Assembly: GCA_035540755.1 (NCBI GenBank)
Contig: DATLGD010000038.1
Location: 1 to 10,940, forward strand
Source: DATLGD01 sp035540755
GTDB lineage: Bacteria > Actinomycetota > Actinomycetes > Mycobacteriales > SCTD01
Length of the DNA stretch: 10,940 nucleotides
Direction: 5' to 3'
Shown here: positions 1-6,427 of the stretch, in pieces
How positions within the stretch are numbered: position 1 is the stretch's first letter
Layout of the letters: each line of letters opens with the position of its first letter
Position numbers and translations under genes: made by a program
Notes under the pieces: model-generated
Databases searched by the model: none
Seen by the model: the letters and a program-made list of their open reading frames with translations, nothing else
What the model was told of the DNA's origin: nothing

Positions 1-1
1 T

Positions 2-175
2 CCTCCCCCTCCGCCCGCGCGCCCGCCGCCCGAAGGGGGCACCATGCCCCGCGAGGCCCGCGAGGTGCCTCCCGCGCCCGTGCCCGCCGCGCCGGCGCCG
101 GCGCCGGGCGGGGACGACGACGATGATGACGACGATGACGACGGGGGCGGGGATGACGACGGAGGTGACGACTGA
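2..175 (+). CDS. C-terminal end of an upstream protein with proline-rich linker and poly-Asp tail (partial)
   Basis: The frame is open from the left edge to a TGA at 173-175 and has no good start inside it except an ATG at 44, so I read it as the end of a gene starting outside the window. The visible 57 residues are all low complexity: a Pro/Ala/Gly-rich stretch, then ten consecutive aspartates encoded by GAC/GAT (113-142), then a Gly/Asp tail to the stop. Such tails are common at the ends of exported or surface actinobacterial proteins, but no domain is visible and the function cannot be named. The stop lies inside the following histidine kinase gene, so the two are probably cotranscribed and translationally coupled. 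The alternative is a non-coding GC-rich leader; the sustained Pro/Ala and then Asp codon pattern makes coding more likely. Confidence 0.5.
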   Translation, partial: PPPPPARPPPEGGTMPREAREVPPAPVPAAPAPAPGGDDDDDDDDDDGGGDDDGGDD

Positions 176-1655
176 GCCCACCGTCGCCGCACCGCCGCGC
201 CCCCGGGTCCCCGCGGCGGACGCGCCACCTGCCCGCCGGCGCCGCTGGCCGGGCGGGCTGCGCAGCCGGATGCTCCTGGGGTTCGTCGGGCTGCTGGCTC
301 TGGCCACCGCGGCGTCGGTGCTGGTCGCCCGCCAGGTGCTCGTGGCTCAGCTCGACAACCGCATCGACGCCGAGCTCGTGCAGGAGGCTGAGGAGCTGCG
401 GCAGCTCGCCGGCGGCATCGACCCCGCGACCGCTCAGCCGTTCGGCCCGCGGGTGGACCGGATCTTCGACGTGCACCTGTCGCGCAACATCCCGACGCGC
501 AACGAGGCACTGCTGACCTTCGTCGACGGCCAGCCGTACACCCGCACCCTCAGCGTCGTCGACTACCGGCTCGACCGCGACCCCGCGCTGGTCGAGCGGT
601 GGGGCGGCGTCCAGGAGACCGATCGCGGAAGCGTGCAGACCCCGGCCGGCCGCGTGGAGTACCTCGCCGTGCCGCTGCGTGCCGACGGCGAGGTGCGCGG
701 CGTGTTCGTCACCGCCTACTTCCGCGACCGTGGCCTCACGCAGCTCCACGCTCCGCTCGCCGCCGTCGCCGGTGTCGGCCTGGTGGGGCTGGTCGTCGGG
801 TCCACGCTGGCCTGGCGGCTCGCCGAAGGGGTGCTCCGCCCGGTCCGCCGGGTCACCCGGACGGCGCGGTCGATCGAGGACACCGACCTCACCCAGCGCA
901 TCCCGGTCGGGGGGAACGACGAGGTCGCCACGCTGGCGAGCACCTTCAACGCCATGCTCGACCGGCTCGAGCACGCCTTCACGACGCAGCGCCAGTTCCT
1001 CGACGACGCCGGGCACGAGCTGCGCACGCCCATCACCATCGCCCGCGGGCACCTCGAGCTGCTCGGCGACGACCCGCAGGAGAAGGAGGAGACGGTCGCG
1101 CTCGTGCTCGACGAGCTCGGCCGCATGAGCCGGATCGTCAACGACCTGCTCGTCCTCGCCAAGTCCGAGGAGCCCGACTTCCTCGAGCCCGAGCCGTTCG
1201 ACGTCGACGTCCTCACCGACGAGCTCGCGGCCAAGACGCAGGCACTCGCCCCCCGGTCGTGGTTGGTGGAGAGCCACGCCGCAGGCGTCGTCGTCGCCGA
1301 CCGGCAGCGGCTCACCCAGGCCGTCGTGCAGCTGGCGCAGAACGCCGTGCAGCACACCGTCGACGGTGACGAGATCGCGCTCGGCTCCTTCCTCGCCGAC
1401 GGTGAGCTGCGACTGTGGGTGCGCGACAGCGGTCCGGGCATCGACCCGGCGGAGCAGGAGCGCATCTTCGGCCGCTTCGTGCGGGCCCGCGGCAACCGCC
1501 AGCGCGACGGCGCCGGGCTCGGCCTGTCCATCGTCCGCGCCATCGCCCAGGCGCACGGCGGTCGGGTCGAGCTCAGCAGCCGGCCCGGCCGCGGGGCCGT
1601 CTTCACCGTCGTCGTGCCCACCGACGGCTCGGCCGGGCCGCAGGGGGCGTCGTGA
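123..1655 (+). CDS. Membrane sensor histidine kinase (HAMP-HisKA-HATPase)
   Basis: This is a sensor kinase of a two-component system, 510 aa if started at the first ATG. Order of parts: a basic cytoplasmic N-terminus, a transmembrane helix (about 49-70), an extracytoplasmic sensor region of about 140 residues with no domain I recognise, a second helix (about 211-234), HAMP (about 232-285), and a HisKA domain with the phospho-acceptor H298 in the GHELRTP box. The ATPase domain follows, with N407 in the N box, the G1 box DSGPG (435-439) and the G2 box GAGLGLS (463-469). All key catalytic residues are present, so it should be active. The start is uncertain: ATGs at 123, 126, 135 and 153 all lie inside the upstream frame. 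The one at 153 is preceded by a G-rich run and gives a less repetitive N-terminus. The stop overlaps the GTG of the response regulator by four bases, so the partner is clear. Confidence 0.93.
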   Translation: MMTTMTTGAGMTTEVTTEPTVAAPPRPRVPAADAPPARRRRWPGGLRSRMLLGFVGLLALATAASVLVARQVLVAQLDNRIDAELVQEAEELRQLAGGIDPATAQPFGPRVDRIFDVHLSRNIPTRNEALLTFVDGQPYTRTLSVVDYRLDRDPALVERWGGVQETDRGSVQTPAGRVEYLAVPLRADGEVRGVFVTAYFRDRGLTQLHAPLAAVAGVGLVGLVVGSTLAWRLAEGVLRPVRRVTRTARSIEDTDLTQRIPVGGNDEVATLASTFNAMLDRLEHAFTTQRQFLDDAGHELRTPITIARGHLELLGDDPQEKEETVALVLDELGRMSRIVNDLLVLAKSEEPDFLEPEPFDVDVLTDELAAKTQALAPRSWLVESHAAGVVVADRQRLTQAVVQLAQNAVQHTVDGDEIALGSFLADGELRLWVRDSGPGIDPAEQERIFGRFVRARGNRQRDGAGLGLSIVRAIAQAHGGRVELSSRPGRGAVFTVVVPTDGSAGPQGAS

Positions 1656-2320
1656 CGCGCATCCTCATCGTCGAGGACGAGCCGCGGATCAGCTCGTTCC
1701 TGCAGAAGGGGCTCTCGGCGCACGGTTTCGCGTGCGACGTGGCGCCGGACCTCGCCGAGGCGCTCGCCCGCATCCGGACCGACCCGGACCTCGTCGTCCT
1801 CGACCGCGGCCTGCCCGACGGCGACGGCCTCGACGTGCTGCACGAGCTGCGCCGCACCGAGCGGCACATCCCCGTCATCGTGCTGACCGCGCGCGACGCC
1901 GTGGCCGACACCGTCACCGCCCTCGACAGCGGCGCCGACGACTACCTCACCAAGCCGTTCAGCTTCGAGGAGCTGCTCGCCCGGGTGCGCGCGCGCCTGC
2001 GCACCGGGTCCTCCGGGGGGCACCCCGGGCGGGTCGAGGCGGCCGGGGTGGTGCTCGACCTCAAGACCCGCCGCGCGCACGTGGACGGGCGCACCGTGGA
2101 CCTCAGCGCCCGGGAGTTCGCGCTCACCGAGGTGCTGCTGCGCCATCCGGGGCAGGTGCTCAGCCGCGAGCAGCTGCTCGACCGCGTCTGGGGCTACGAC
2201 TACGACCCCGGCTCGAACGTCGTCGAGGTGTACATCGGCTACCTGCGCAAGAAGCTGGGGCGCGACCGGATCGTGAGCGTGCGCGGCATGGGCTACCGGC
2301 TGGCCGAGGAGAGCGGGTGA
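1652..2320 (+). CDS. OmpR/PhoB-family response regulator
   Basis: This 222-aa DNA-binding response regulator is the cognate partner of the preceding kinase. The receiver domain (about 1-115) has the acidic pocket E8/D9, the phospho-acceptor D51, T79 and K101. A winged-helix output domain follows (about 130-220) with the usual E-F-x-L-x-x-x-L-L and R-x-x-L-x-x-x-V-W-G elements and an R-G-x-G-Y-R hairpin at the end. Length and layout are normal for the family. It starts with GTG in a GTGA overlap with the kinase stop; a GGGGG run at 1643-1647 serves as a weak ribosome site, so it is probably translationally coupled. The gene order kinase-then-regulator is the less usual one for OmpR pairs in actinobacteria. 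A likely target is the set of 11-bp tandem repeats at 2685-2717. Confidence 0.95.
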   Translation: MTRILIVEDEPRISSFLQKGLSAHGFACDVAPDLAEALARIRTDPDLVVLDRGLPDGDGLDVLHELRRTERHIPVIVLTARDAVADTVTALDSGADDYLTKPFSFEELLARVRARLRTGSSGGHPGRVEAAGVVLDLKTRRAHVDGRTVDLSAREFALTEVLLRHPGQVLSREQLLDRVWGYDYDPGSNVVEVYIGYLRKKLGRDRIVSVRGMGYRLAEESG

Positions 2321-2679
2321 CGCGCATCCTGGTGGTGGAGGACGAGCCGCGCATCGCCCACTTCCTCGGCAAGGCGCTGCGCCTCGACGGACACGAGGTC
2401 GTCGTCGCGGAGGACGGCGAGGTCGGGCTGTTCTTCGCCCTCACCGAGCCGTTCGACCTCGCCGTGCTCGACCTCACCCTGCCGGGTCGCTCGGGCTTCG
2501 AGGTCCTGCGCGAGCTGCGCCGCGAGCGGGCCGCCCTCCCGGTGCTGATGCTCACCGGACGGGACGACCCCACGTCGCGCCGGGCCTGTCAGGAAGCCGG
2601 TGCGGCCGGCTTCCTCGCCAAGCCGCTGGTCGTGACCGACCTGCAGGCCGAGGTGCGGGCCCTGGTCGGCGGCACCTGA
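2317..2679 (+). CDS. Stand-alone receiver-domain protein
   Basis: A 120-aa protein made of one response-regulator receiver domain with no output domain. It has the E8/D9 acidic pair, phospho-acceptor D52, T80 and K102, so it looks able to accept phosphate. The GTG start overlaps the stop of the previous regulator (GTGA) and is preceded by GAGGAG (2306-2311) at 5 bases, a good ribosome site. Its first residues (MTRIL-VVEDEPRI) nearly repeat those of the OmpR regulator upstream, which suggests the receiver arose by duplication of that neighbour or of a close relative. Single receivers act as phosphate sinks, relay proteins or protein-binding switches. Which applies here cannot be seen, but the shared operon suggests it draws phosphate from the same kinase. 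Confidence 0.9.
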   Translation: MTRILVVEDEPRIAHFLGKALRLDGHEVVVAEDGEVGLFFALTEPFDLAVLDLTLPGRSGFEVLRELRRERAALPVLMLTGRDDPTSRRACQEAGAAGFLAKPLVVTDLQAEVRALVGGT

Positions 2680-2684
2680 GAGGG

Positions 2685-2717
2685 CTCTCATGGAGACCTC
2701 ACCCGGCTCTCACCGGG
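2685..2717 (+). promoter_or_regulatory. Tandem 11-bp direct repeats, probable OmpR/PhoB-type operator
   Basis: Three contiguous 11-base units begin at 2685, 2696 and 2707: CTCTCATGGAG, ACCTCACCCGG and CTCTCACCGGG. The CTCA core recurs at 2687, 2698 and 2709, exactly 11 bp apart. OmpR/PhoB-family regulators bind as head-to-tail dimers to direct repeats with this helical spacing, and the layout resembles the 11-nt direct-repeat units described for actinobacterial PHO boxes. The site sits in the only sizeable gap between the two-component genes and the ATP-grasp operon, about 60 bp before the first ATP-grasp start. Binding by the adjacent response regulator is inferred. I found no convincing -10 or -35 next to it. 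Confidence 0.55.
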
Positions 2718-2736
2718 GCTGGGCAACGTCCCCCTG

Positions 2737-2756
2737 CGTGCCGGACCGCCGGCACG
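2737..2756 (+). promoter_or_regulatory. Perfect inverted repeat ahead of the ATP-grasp operon
   Basis: The arms CGTGCCGG (2737-2744) and CCGGCACG (2749-2756) are perfectly complementary around a four-base ACCG loop. The repeat ends 10 bases before the GGGAG ribosome site (2767-2771) and 20 bases before the ATG at 2777. There is no T-run after it, so a classic intrinsic terminator is unlikely. It could be a leader hairpin, the operator of a dimeric regulator, or a weak terminator/processing site at the end of the signalling operon. Confidence 0.45.
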
Positions 2757-2776
2757 AACGGAACGCGGGAGCGGCG

Positions 2777-3625
2777 ATGTCATCGGTGTGGGTCCTGACG
2801 GACGAGCGCTACCTCGGCCAGCGCATGCCCCGGATGCTCGTCGACGAGCTGCGGCGGCGCGGGGTCACGGCGCGTACCCTCGTCGCCGAGCGGCTGCTGC
2901 ACCGGATCGGGGCCGGCCAGGGCGTCGGCGCCGGCCAGGACCCGTGGCGGGACCTCCGACCCGGCGACGTCGTCGTCGCCCGCACACGCAACCGCTTCGC
3001 GCTGTCGCTGCTGCGAACGGCGCCGCGGCGCGGCGTGCGCGTGCTGACGCCGGCGGAGCCGATCGCGGTCGTGCGCGACAAGCCGCGCACCGCGCAGGTG
3101 CTCGCCGAGCACGGCGTGCCCACGCCGGTCACCTATCTCGTCGACAGGCCGTCGACGCTGCGGTCGCTGCCCAGCGACGCGTTCCCGCTGCTGCTCAAGC
3201 CGCACGCCGGCGACAACGCCCGCGGCATCGTGCTGGTGCGCGACCCCGACGAGCTGGACGACGTCGAGTGGAGCGACAGCATGGTGCTGGCGCAGGAGTA
3301 CGTCGACAGCGGTGCGGTCGACCTCAAGCTCTACGCGGTCGGCGACCGGGTGTGGGGGGTGCGTCGCCCGTCGCCGCTCGCCCTGCCCGGGCGCGCGGTG
3401 CCGTCGGGCGTGGAGCGCGTGGACGTCGGCCCGGAGCTCGAGCAGGTCGCCCGCACGGTGGCGGGCGCCTTCTCCCTCGAGCTGTTCGGCGTCGACGTCC
3501 TCGAGACGCCGCGCGGCCCGCGCGTCGTCGACGTCAACGAGTTCCCGAACTACACCGGCATCGACGAGGCGCCCGCTGCGGTGGCCGACCTCGTCGCGGC
3601 CGCCGCCGGCACGGTGGCGGCATGA
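2777..3625 (+). CDS. ATP-grasp enzyme 1, ITPK/RimK-like (kinase or ligase)
   Basis: A 282-aa ATP-grasp protein. I chose the ATG at 2777 because GGGAG lies 5 bases upstream and the residues after it begin a normal beta-strand; the longer frame from 2690 would put the operator repeats inside the gene. After an N-terminal pre-ATP-grasp region (1-95) come D101-K102, the nucleotide-binding K141 in a K-P-H-A-G loop, the LAQEYV strand (171-176), D-L-K-L-Y (182-186), and the metal ligands D240, D252 and N254. The R-R-P-S box (196-199) and the D-V-N-E-F-P-N-Y end resemble inositol-polyphosphate 5/6-kinases. RimK ligases usually have E-x-N and an F-R-x-N loop here, and I do not see that loop. It could therefore phosphorylate a polyol or join a carboxylate to an amine; the substrate is unknown. 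It overlaps the next gene by four bases (ATGA). Confidence 0.87.
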   Translation: MSSVWVLTDERYLGQRMPRMLVDELRRRGVTARTLVAERLLHRIGAGQGVGAGQDPWRDLRPGDVVVARTRNRFALSLLRTAPRRGVRVLTPAEPIAVVRDKPRTAQVLAEHGVPTPVTYLVDRPSTLRSLPSDAFPLLLKPHAGDNARGIVLVRDPDELDDVEWSDSMVLAQEYVDSGAVDLKLYAVGDRVWGVRRPSPLALPGRAVPSGVERVDVGPELEQVARTVAGAFSLELFGVDVLETPRGPRVVDVNEFPNYTGIDEAPAAVADLVAAAAGTVAA

Positions 3626-4413
3626 CGGGCGCCGCCTTCGTCCTCGGCCGGCCGCCGACGCCGGGGTCCGTCCTGCACGCCGTCGTGGCCGGCCTGCGGG
3701 CAGCCGGCGTCCCCGCGACCGTCGACGTCGTCGCCGGCCCGCCGCTCCCGGACCGGGTGCTGCGCGCGGACCTGCGGGTGCTCAAGGACCTCGAGCCTCC
3801 GGCGCTGCGCGCTCTGGTCGACGCGTCGACCGGCGCGTGCGTCCCCGCCCCGCACGCCGTGCTCCGCTCGCTCGACAAGGCCGTGGTCACCGGGCGGCTG
3901 GCGGCCGCGGGCGTTCCCGTCCCTGCCACCCGGGTGGTCGACCGGTGGGACGCCGTGCGCGCCGCAGCCGACTGCGGACCGGTCGTGGTGAAGCCACGGA
4001 CCGGCAGCCAGGGCGAGGGCGTGCTGCTGCTGGCCGGACCGGCGCCGCAGGCTCCGGCCGGCCGGGGCCCGTGGCTGGTGCAGGACCGGGTCGCCGGCGA
4101 CGGGGTCGACCGCAAGCTCTACGTCGCCGGGGACGTGGTCCGCGGGGTGCTGCGGACATGGCCGCCGCCGCCGGCGGACCGGCCGGGTGAGCCGTTCGAC
4201 CCCGACCCGGACCTGGCGGCGCTGGCCCGCCGGGCGGCCGAGGCCGTCGAGCTGCCGATCGCCGGTGTCGACGCGCTGGTGTCGGCGGAGGGCCCCGTCG
4301 TCGTCGACGTCAACGCCTTCCCGGGGTTCAAGGGGGTCCCGGGGGCCGCTCAGGTGTTGACCTCCCGTCTCCTGCGCATGCTCGACGCCCGGGAGGTGGC
4401 GACGTGCGCGTAG
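3622..4413 (+). CDS. ATP-grasp enzyme 2, ITPK/RimK-like
   Basis: A 263-aa paralogue of the preceding ATP-grasp protein, with a shorter N-terminal region. Visible motifs: D85-K86, the nucleotide-binding K124 followed by a glycine-rich loop (TGSQGEG, 127-133), the WLVQ strand (151-154), D-R-K-L-Y (163-167), and the metal ligands D217, D229 and N231. The end D-V-N-A-F-P-G-F-K-G is strikingly like the last motif of inositol-polyphosphate 5/6-kinases. Unlike enzyme 1, the R-R-P-S box is replaced by a proline-rich segment (L-R-T-W-P-P-P-P), so the acceptor site probably differs. The ATG sits in an ATGA overlap with the previous stop and has no strong ribosome site, consistent with translational coupling. 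Identity between the three ATP-grasps is low, so they have separate roles and are not recent copies. Confidence 0.86.
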   Translation: MTGAAFVLGRPPTPGSVLHAVVAGLRAAGVPATVDVVAGPPLPDRVLRADLRVLKDLEPPALRALVDASTGACVPAPHAVLRSLDKAVVTGRLAAAGVPVPATRVVDRWDAVRAAADCGPVVVKPRTGSQGEGVLLLAGPAPQAPAGRGPWLVQDRVAGDGVDRKLYVAGDVVRGVLRTWPPPPADRPGEPFDPDPDLAALARRAAEAVELPIAGVDALVSAEGPVVVDVNAFPGFKGVPGAAQVLTSRLLRMLDAREVATCA

Positions 4414-5645
4414 TGGTCGTCGGTGCGGGCAAGATCGGCTGCGGCTACCTGGCGCCGCTGTTCTGCGGTGCGGGCTGGCAGGTGACGCTGGCCGGCCGCG
4501 ACCCGGAGGTGGTCGGGCGGATGCGCGCGGCCGGCAGCTACCGGTCCCGGGTCACCGACCCGGTCTCGCCGGTCGCCGGCGCGGCCTCGCCCGCCTCGGG
4601 CTCGACGACGGAGATCCGCGGCTGGACAGCCGTGGTCGTCGGCTCGCCGGAGTTCCGCGACGCTGTGGCGCACGCCGACCTCGTCTGCGTGAGCGTCGGC
4701 GTGGCCCGCGTCCGCGCGGTGGGCGAGCCGCTGGCCGACGCCCTGACCGGGCGCGACCCCGACCGGCCGCTGGACGTGTGGGTGGTCGAGAACGAGGACT
4801 GCGCCTCGTCCCTCGAGGACGCCGTGCGCCTCGCGGCCGGGGCGCGCGCCCTGCCGCCCCTGGGCGTCGCCGGCGCCGTCGCGCACGTCGCCGTGGCGCG
4901 CGGCGGCTGGCGCGAGACGGCGGAGCCGGAGTTCGTCGGCGACGCCGCACGCCGGCTGTACGTCGACGCGACGCGCCTGCTCACCCCGCTGCCCGAGCTG
5001 CCGGGGGTCCAGCCGACTCCCGACTACCTGGCACGGCTGCGCGAGAAGCTGTACGTCTTCAACGCCGGGCACGCCATCTGCGCCTACCTGGGCTGGCTGC
5101 GCGGGCACAGCACCATCGCCGAGGCCGTGCGCGACCCCTTCCTGCGCCCGATGGTGGCCGGCAGCCTGCTCGAGTCGCGGCGTGCCCTGCTCGCGAGCCA
5201 CCCCCGGCTGGGCAACGACGTGCACGGCCCTGTGACCGAGGCCCTCGCTCGCTACGCCGACGACGAGCTGGCCGACCCGGTGGTGCGCGTGGCCCGGGAC
5301 CCGCTGCGCAAGCTCGGGCCGCACGACCGCCTGCTCGGCCCGGTCGGGCTGGTGCGGGAGCAGACCGGCCACGAGCCGCCGTACTTCTCGCTCGGTGTCG
5401 CCGGAGCGCTGCTCTACCGGGGCGACGACGGCGAGCAGACCCGCGAGCTGCAGACCCGGCTGTCGCACGACGGCGTGCGGCGCGTGCTCGAGGAGGTCTG
5501 CGGGCTCACGACCGGCGAGGGCTTCCTCGACTCCGTGGCCACCCGCTACGCGGGGTTCATCCTGCTGCCCGACGAGACCGTCTTCCCGCCGGTCTACGCG
5601 ACGGCGGGCGCACCGGGCGCGGTCGGCCCGGCGGTGGCGTCGTGA
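4404..5645 (+). CDS. Mannitol-1-phosphate 5-dehydrogenase-like oxidoreductase
   Basis: A 413-aa NAD(P)-dependent dehydrogenase of the long-chain polyol dehydrogenase family, which interconverts ketose or ketose phosphate and the matching polyol. The N-terminal Rossmann fold opens with G-A-G-K-I-G (7-12), the form seen in mannitol-1-phosphate dehydrogenase. The catalytic signature is K215-L-Y-V-F-N220-A-G-H223 (K, N and H all present), followed by A-Y-L-G, T-I-x-E-A and R-K-L-x-x-x-D-R (302-309), all typical of the family. It is slightly longer than the usual 380 or so residues because of an Ala/Ser/Pro-rich insert (about 51-70) and a loose C-terminal tail. The GTG start follows GGGAGG (4391-4396) at 7 bases and overlaps enzyme 2 by 10 bases. 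Its place among ATP-grasp genes suggests a modified polyol or sugar substrate, not bulk mannitol use; no PTS or mannitol uptake genes are visible. Confidence 0.85.
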   Translation: MRVVVVGAGKIGCGYLAPLFCGAGWQVTLAGRDPEVVGRMRAAGSYRSRVTDPVSPVAGAASPASGSTTEIRGWTAVVVGSPEFRDAVAHADLVCVSVGVARVRAVGEPLADALTGRDPDRPLDVWVVENEDCASSLEDAVRLAAGARALPPLGVAGAVAHVAVARGGWRETAEPEFVGDAARRLYVDATRLLTPLPELPGVQPTPDYLARLREKLYVFNAGHAICAYLGWLRGHSTIAEAVRDPFLRPMVAGSLLESRRALLASHPRLGNDVHGPVTEALARYADDELADPVVRVARDPLRKLGPHDRLLGPVGLVREQTGHEPPYFSLGVAGALLYRGDDGEQTRELQTRLSHDGVRRVLEEVCGLTTGEGFLDSVATRYAGFILLPDETVFPPVYATAGAPGAVGPAVAS

Positions 5646-6427
5646 GGCGCCGGGTCTGCGCCCTGGTGGAGGCCGGCGACGCGCCGGGCCGCAACCCGCT
5701 GCTGCCCCCGCTGGCCGCCTGCCTCGCACCGCACGGGGTGGAGCTCGTCGCCTGGGACCCGACCGGAGTGCTGCCGCTGCCCGTGCAGGCACCCGAGGCC
5801 GACCTGTACCTGGTCAAGGGCGACCACCCCAGCGTGCTCACCGCCGCGGCGTGCCTGGCCGACGCCGGGGCGCCGCTGCTCAACACGCTCACCGCCACCT
5901 CCCTCGTCGCGGACAAGGCACGGGCGCTGGCCGCCGTGGCCGCGGCGGGTGTCCGGGTACCGCACACGCTCGTCGCCGGGAACGCCGCCGCCCTGGCGGA
6001 GGCGCTCGCCGGCGGGCCGCGCGTGGTCAAGCCGGTGCGCGGCGCCCACGGCGAGGGCGTCCGCCGGCTCGGGCCCGGCGAGGCCGCCGGCGCCGGCAGC
6101 GGGCCGTGGCTCGTGCAGTCGCCGGTGGGCTCCGGCGGCCCTGACCTCAAGGTGTACGGCGTCGGGGAGCGCACCGCGGTGCGCGCCATGCGCTTCGTCG
6201 CCGGGATCGTCGACGCGCCGCGCGAGCCGGTCGCGGACCCGCCGGCCGGGCTCGCCGACGCGGCCGTCGCCGCCGCGGCGGCCTGCGGACTGGTCTGCTG
6301 GGGTGCCGACTTCCTGCTCGACGACGACGGCCCGGTGCTCGTGGACGTCAACGCCTTCCCCGGCTACCGCACCGTGGACGAGGCACCCGCGTGGCTGACC
6401 GACGCCGTTCTGGCGGCCCTGACCTGA
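5642..6427 (+). CDS. ATP-grasp enzyme 3, ITPK/RimK-like
   Basis: A 261-aa ATP-grasp protein, the third in the operon. Motifs: D91-K92, the nucleotide-binding K130 in K-P-V-R-G-A-H-G-E-G (130-139), the WLVQ strand (156-159), D-L-K-V-Y (168-172), and metal ligands D223, D235 and N237 in D-V-N-A-F-P-G-Y. The A-H-G triplet (H136) sits where inositol-polyphosphate kinases also carry an A-H-G loop. I recall that as a family feature; the alignment was made by eye. The acceptor-side loop after D-L-K-V-Y differs from both other paralogues (A-M-R-F), again pointing to another substrate. The GTG start is in a GTGA overlap with the dehydrogenase stop and the ribosome site is weak, so expression probably depends on coupling. 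Confidence 0.86.
   Translation: MRRRVCALVEAGDAPGRNPLLPPLAACLAPHGVELVAWDPTGVLPLPVQAPEADLYLVKGDHPSVLTAAACLADAGAPLLNTLTATSLVADKARALAAVAAAGVRVPHTLVAGNAAALAEALAGGPRVVKPVRGAHGEGVRRLGPGEAAGAGSGPWLVQSPVGSGGPDLKVYGVGERTAVRAMRFVAGIVDAPREPVADPPAGLADAAVAAAAACGLVCWGADFLLDDDGPVLVDVNAFPGYRTVDEAPAWLTDAVLAALT

Noticed and set aside
2690..2776. Longer N-terminus for ATP-grasp enzyme 1
   Set aside because: It would place the 11-bp repeats and the hairpin inside coding sequence, lacks a ribosome site and adds residues unlike the family; ATG 2777 has GGGAG at 5 bases.
2934..2957. Short direct repeat (GCCGGCCAGG twice) in ATP-grasp enzyme 1
   Set aside because: It only encodes a small Gly-Ala-Gly-Gln loop repeat; no sign of a mobile or regulatory element.
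4350..5792. 480-residue minus-strand open frame
   Set aside because: Antisense shadow of the polyol dehydrogenase; low-complexity Arg/Gly/Ala content.
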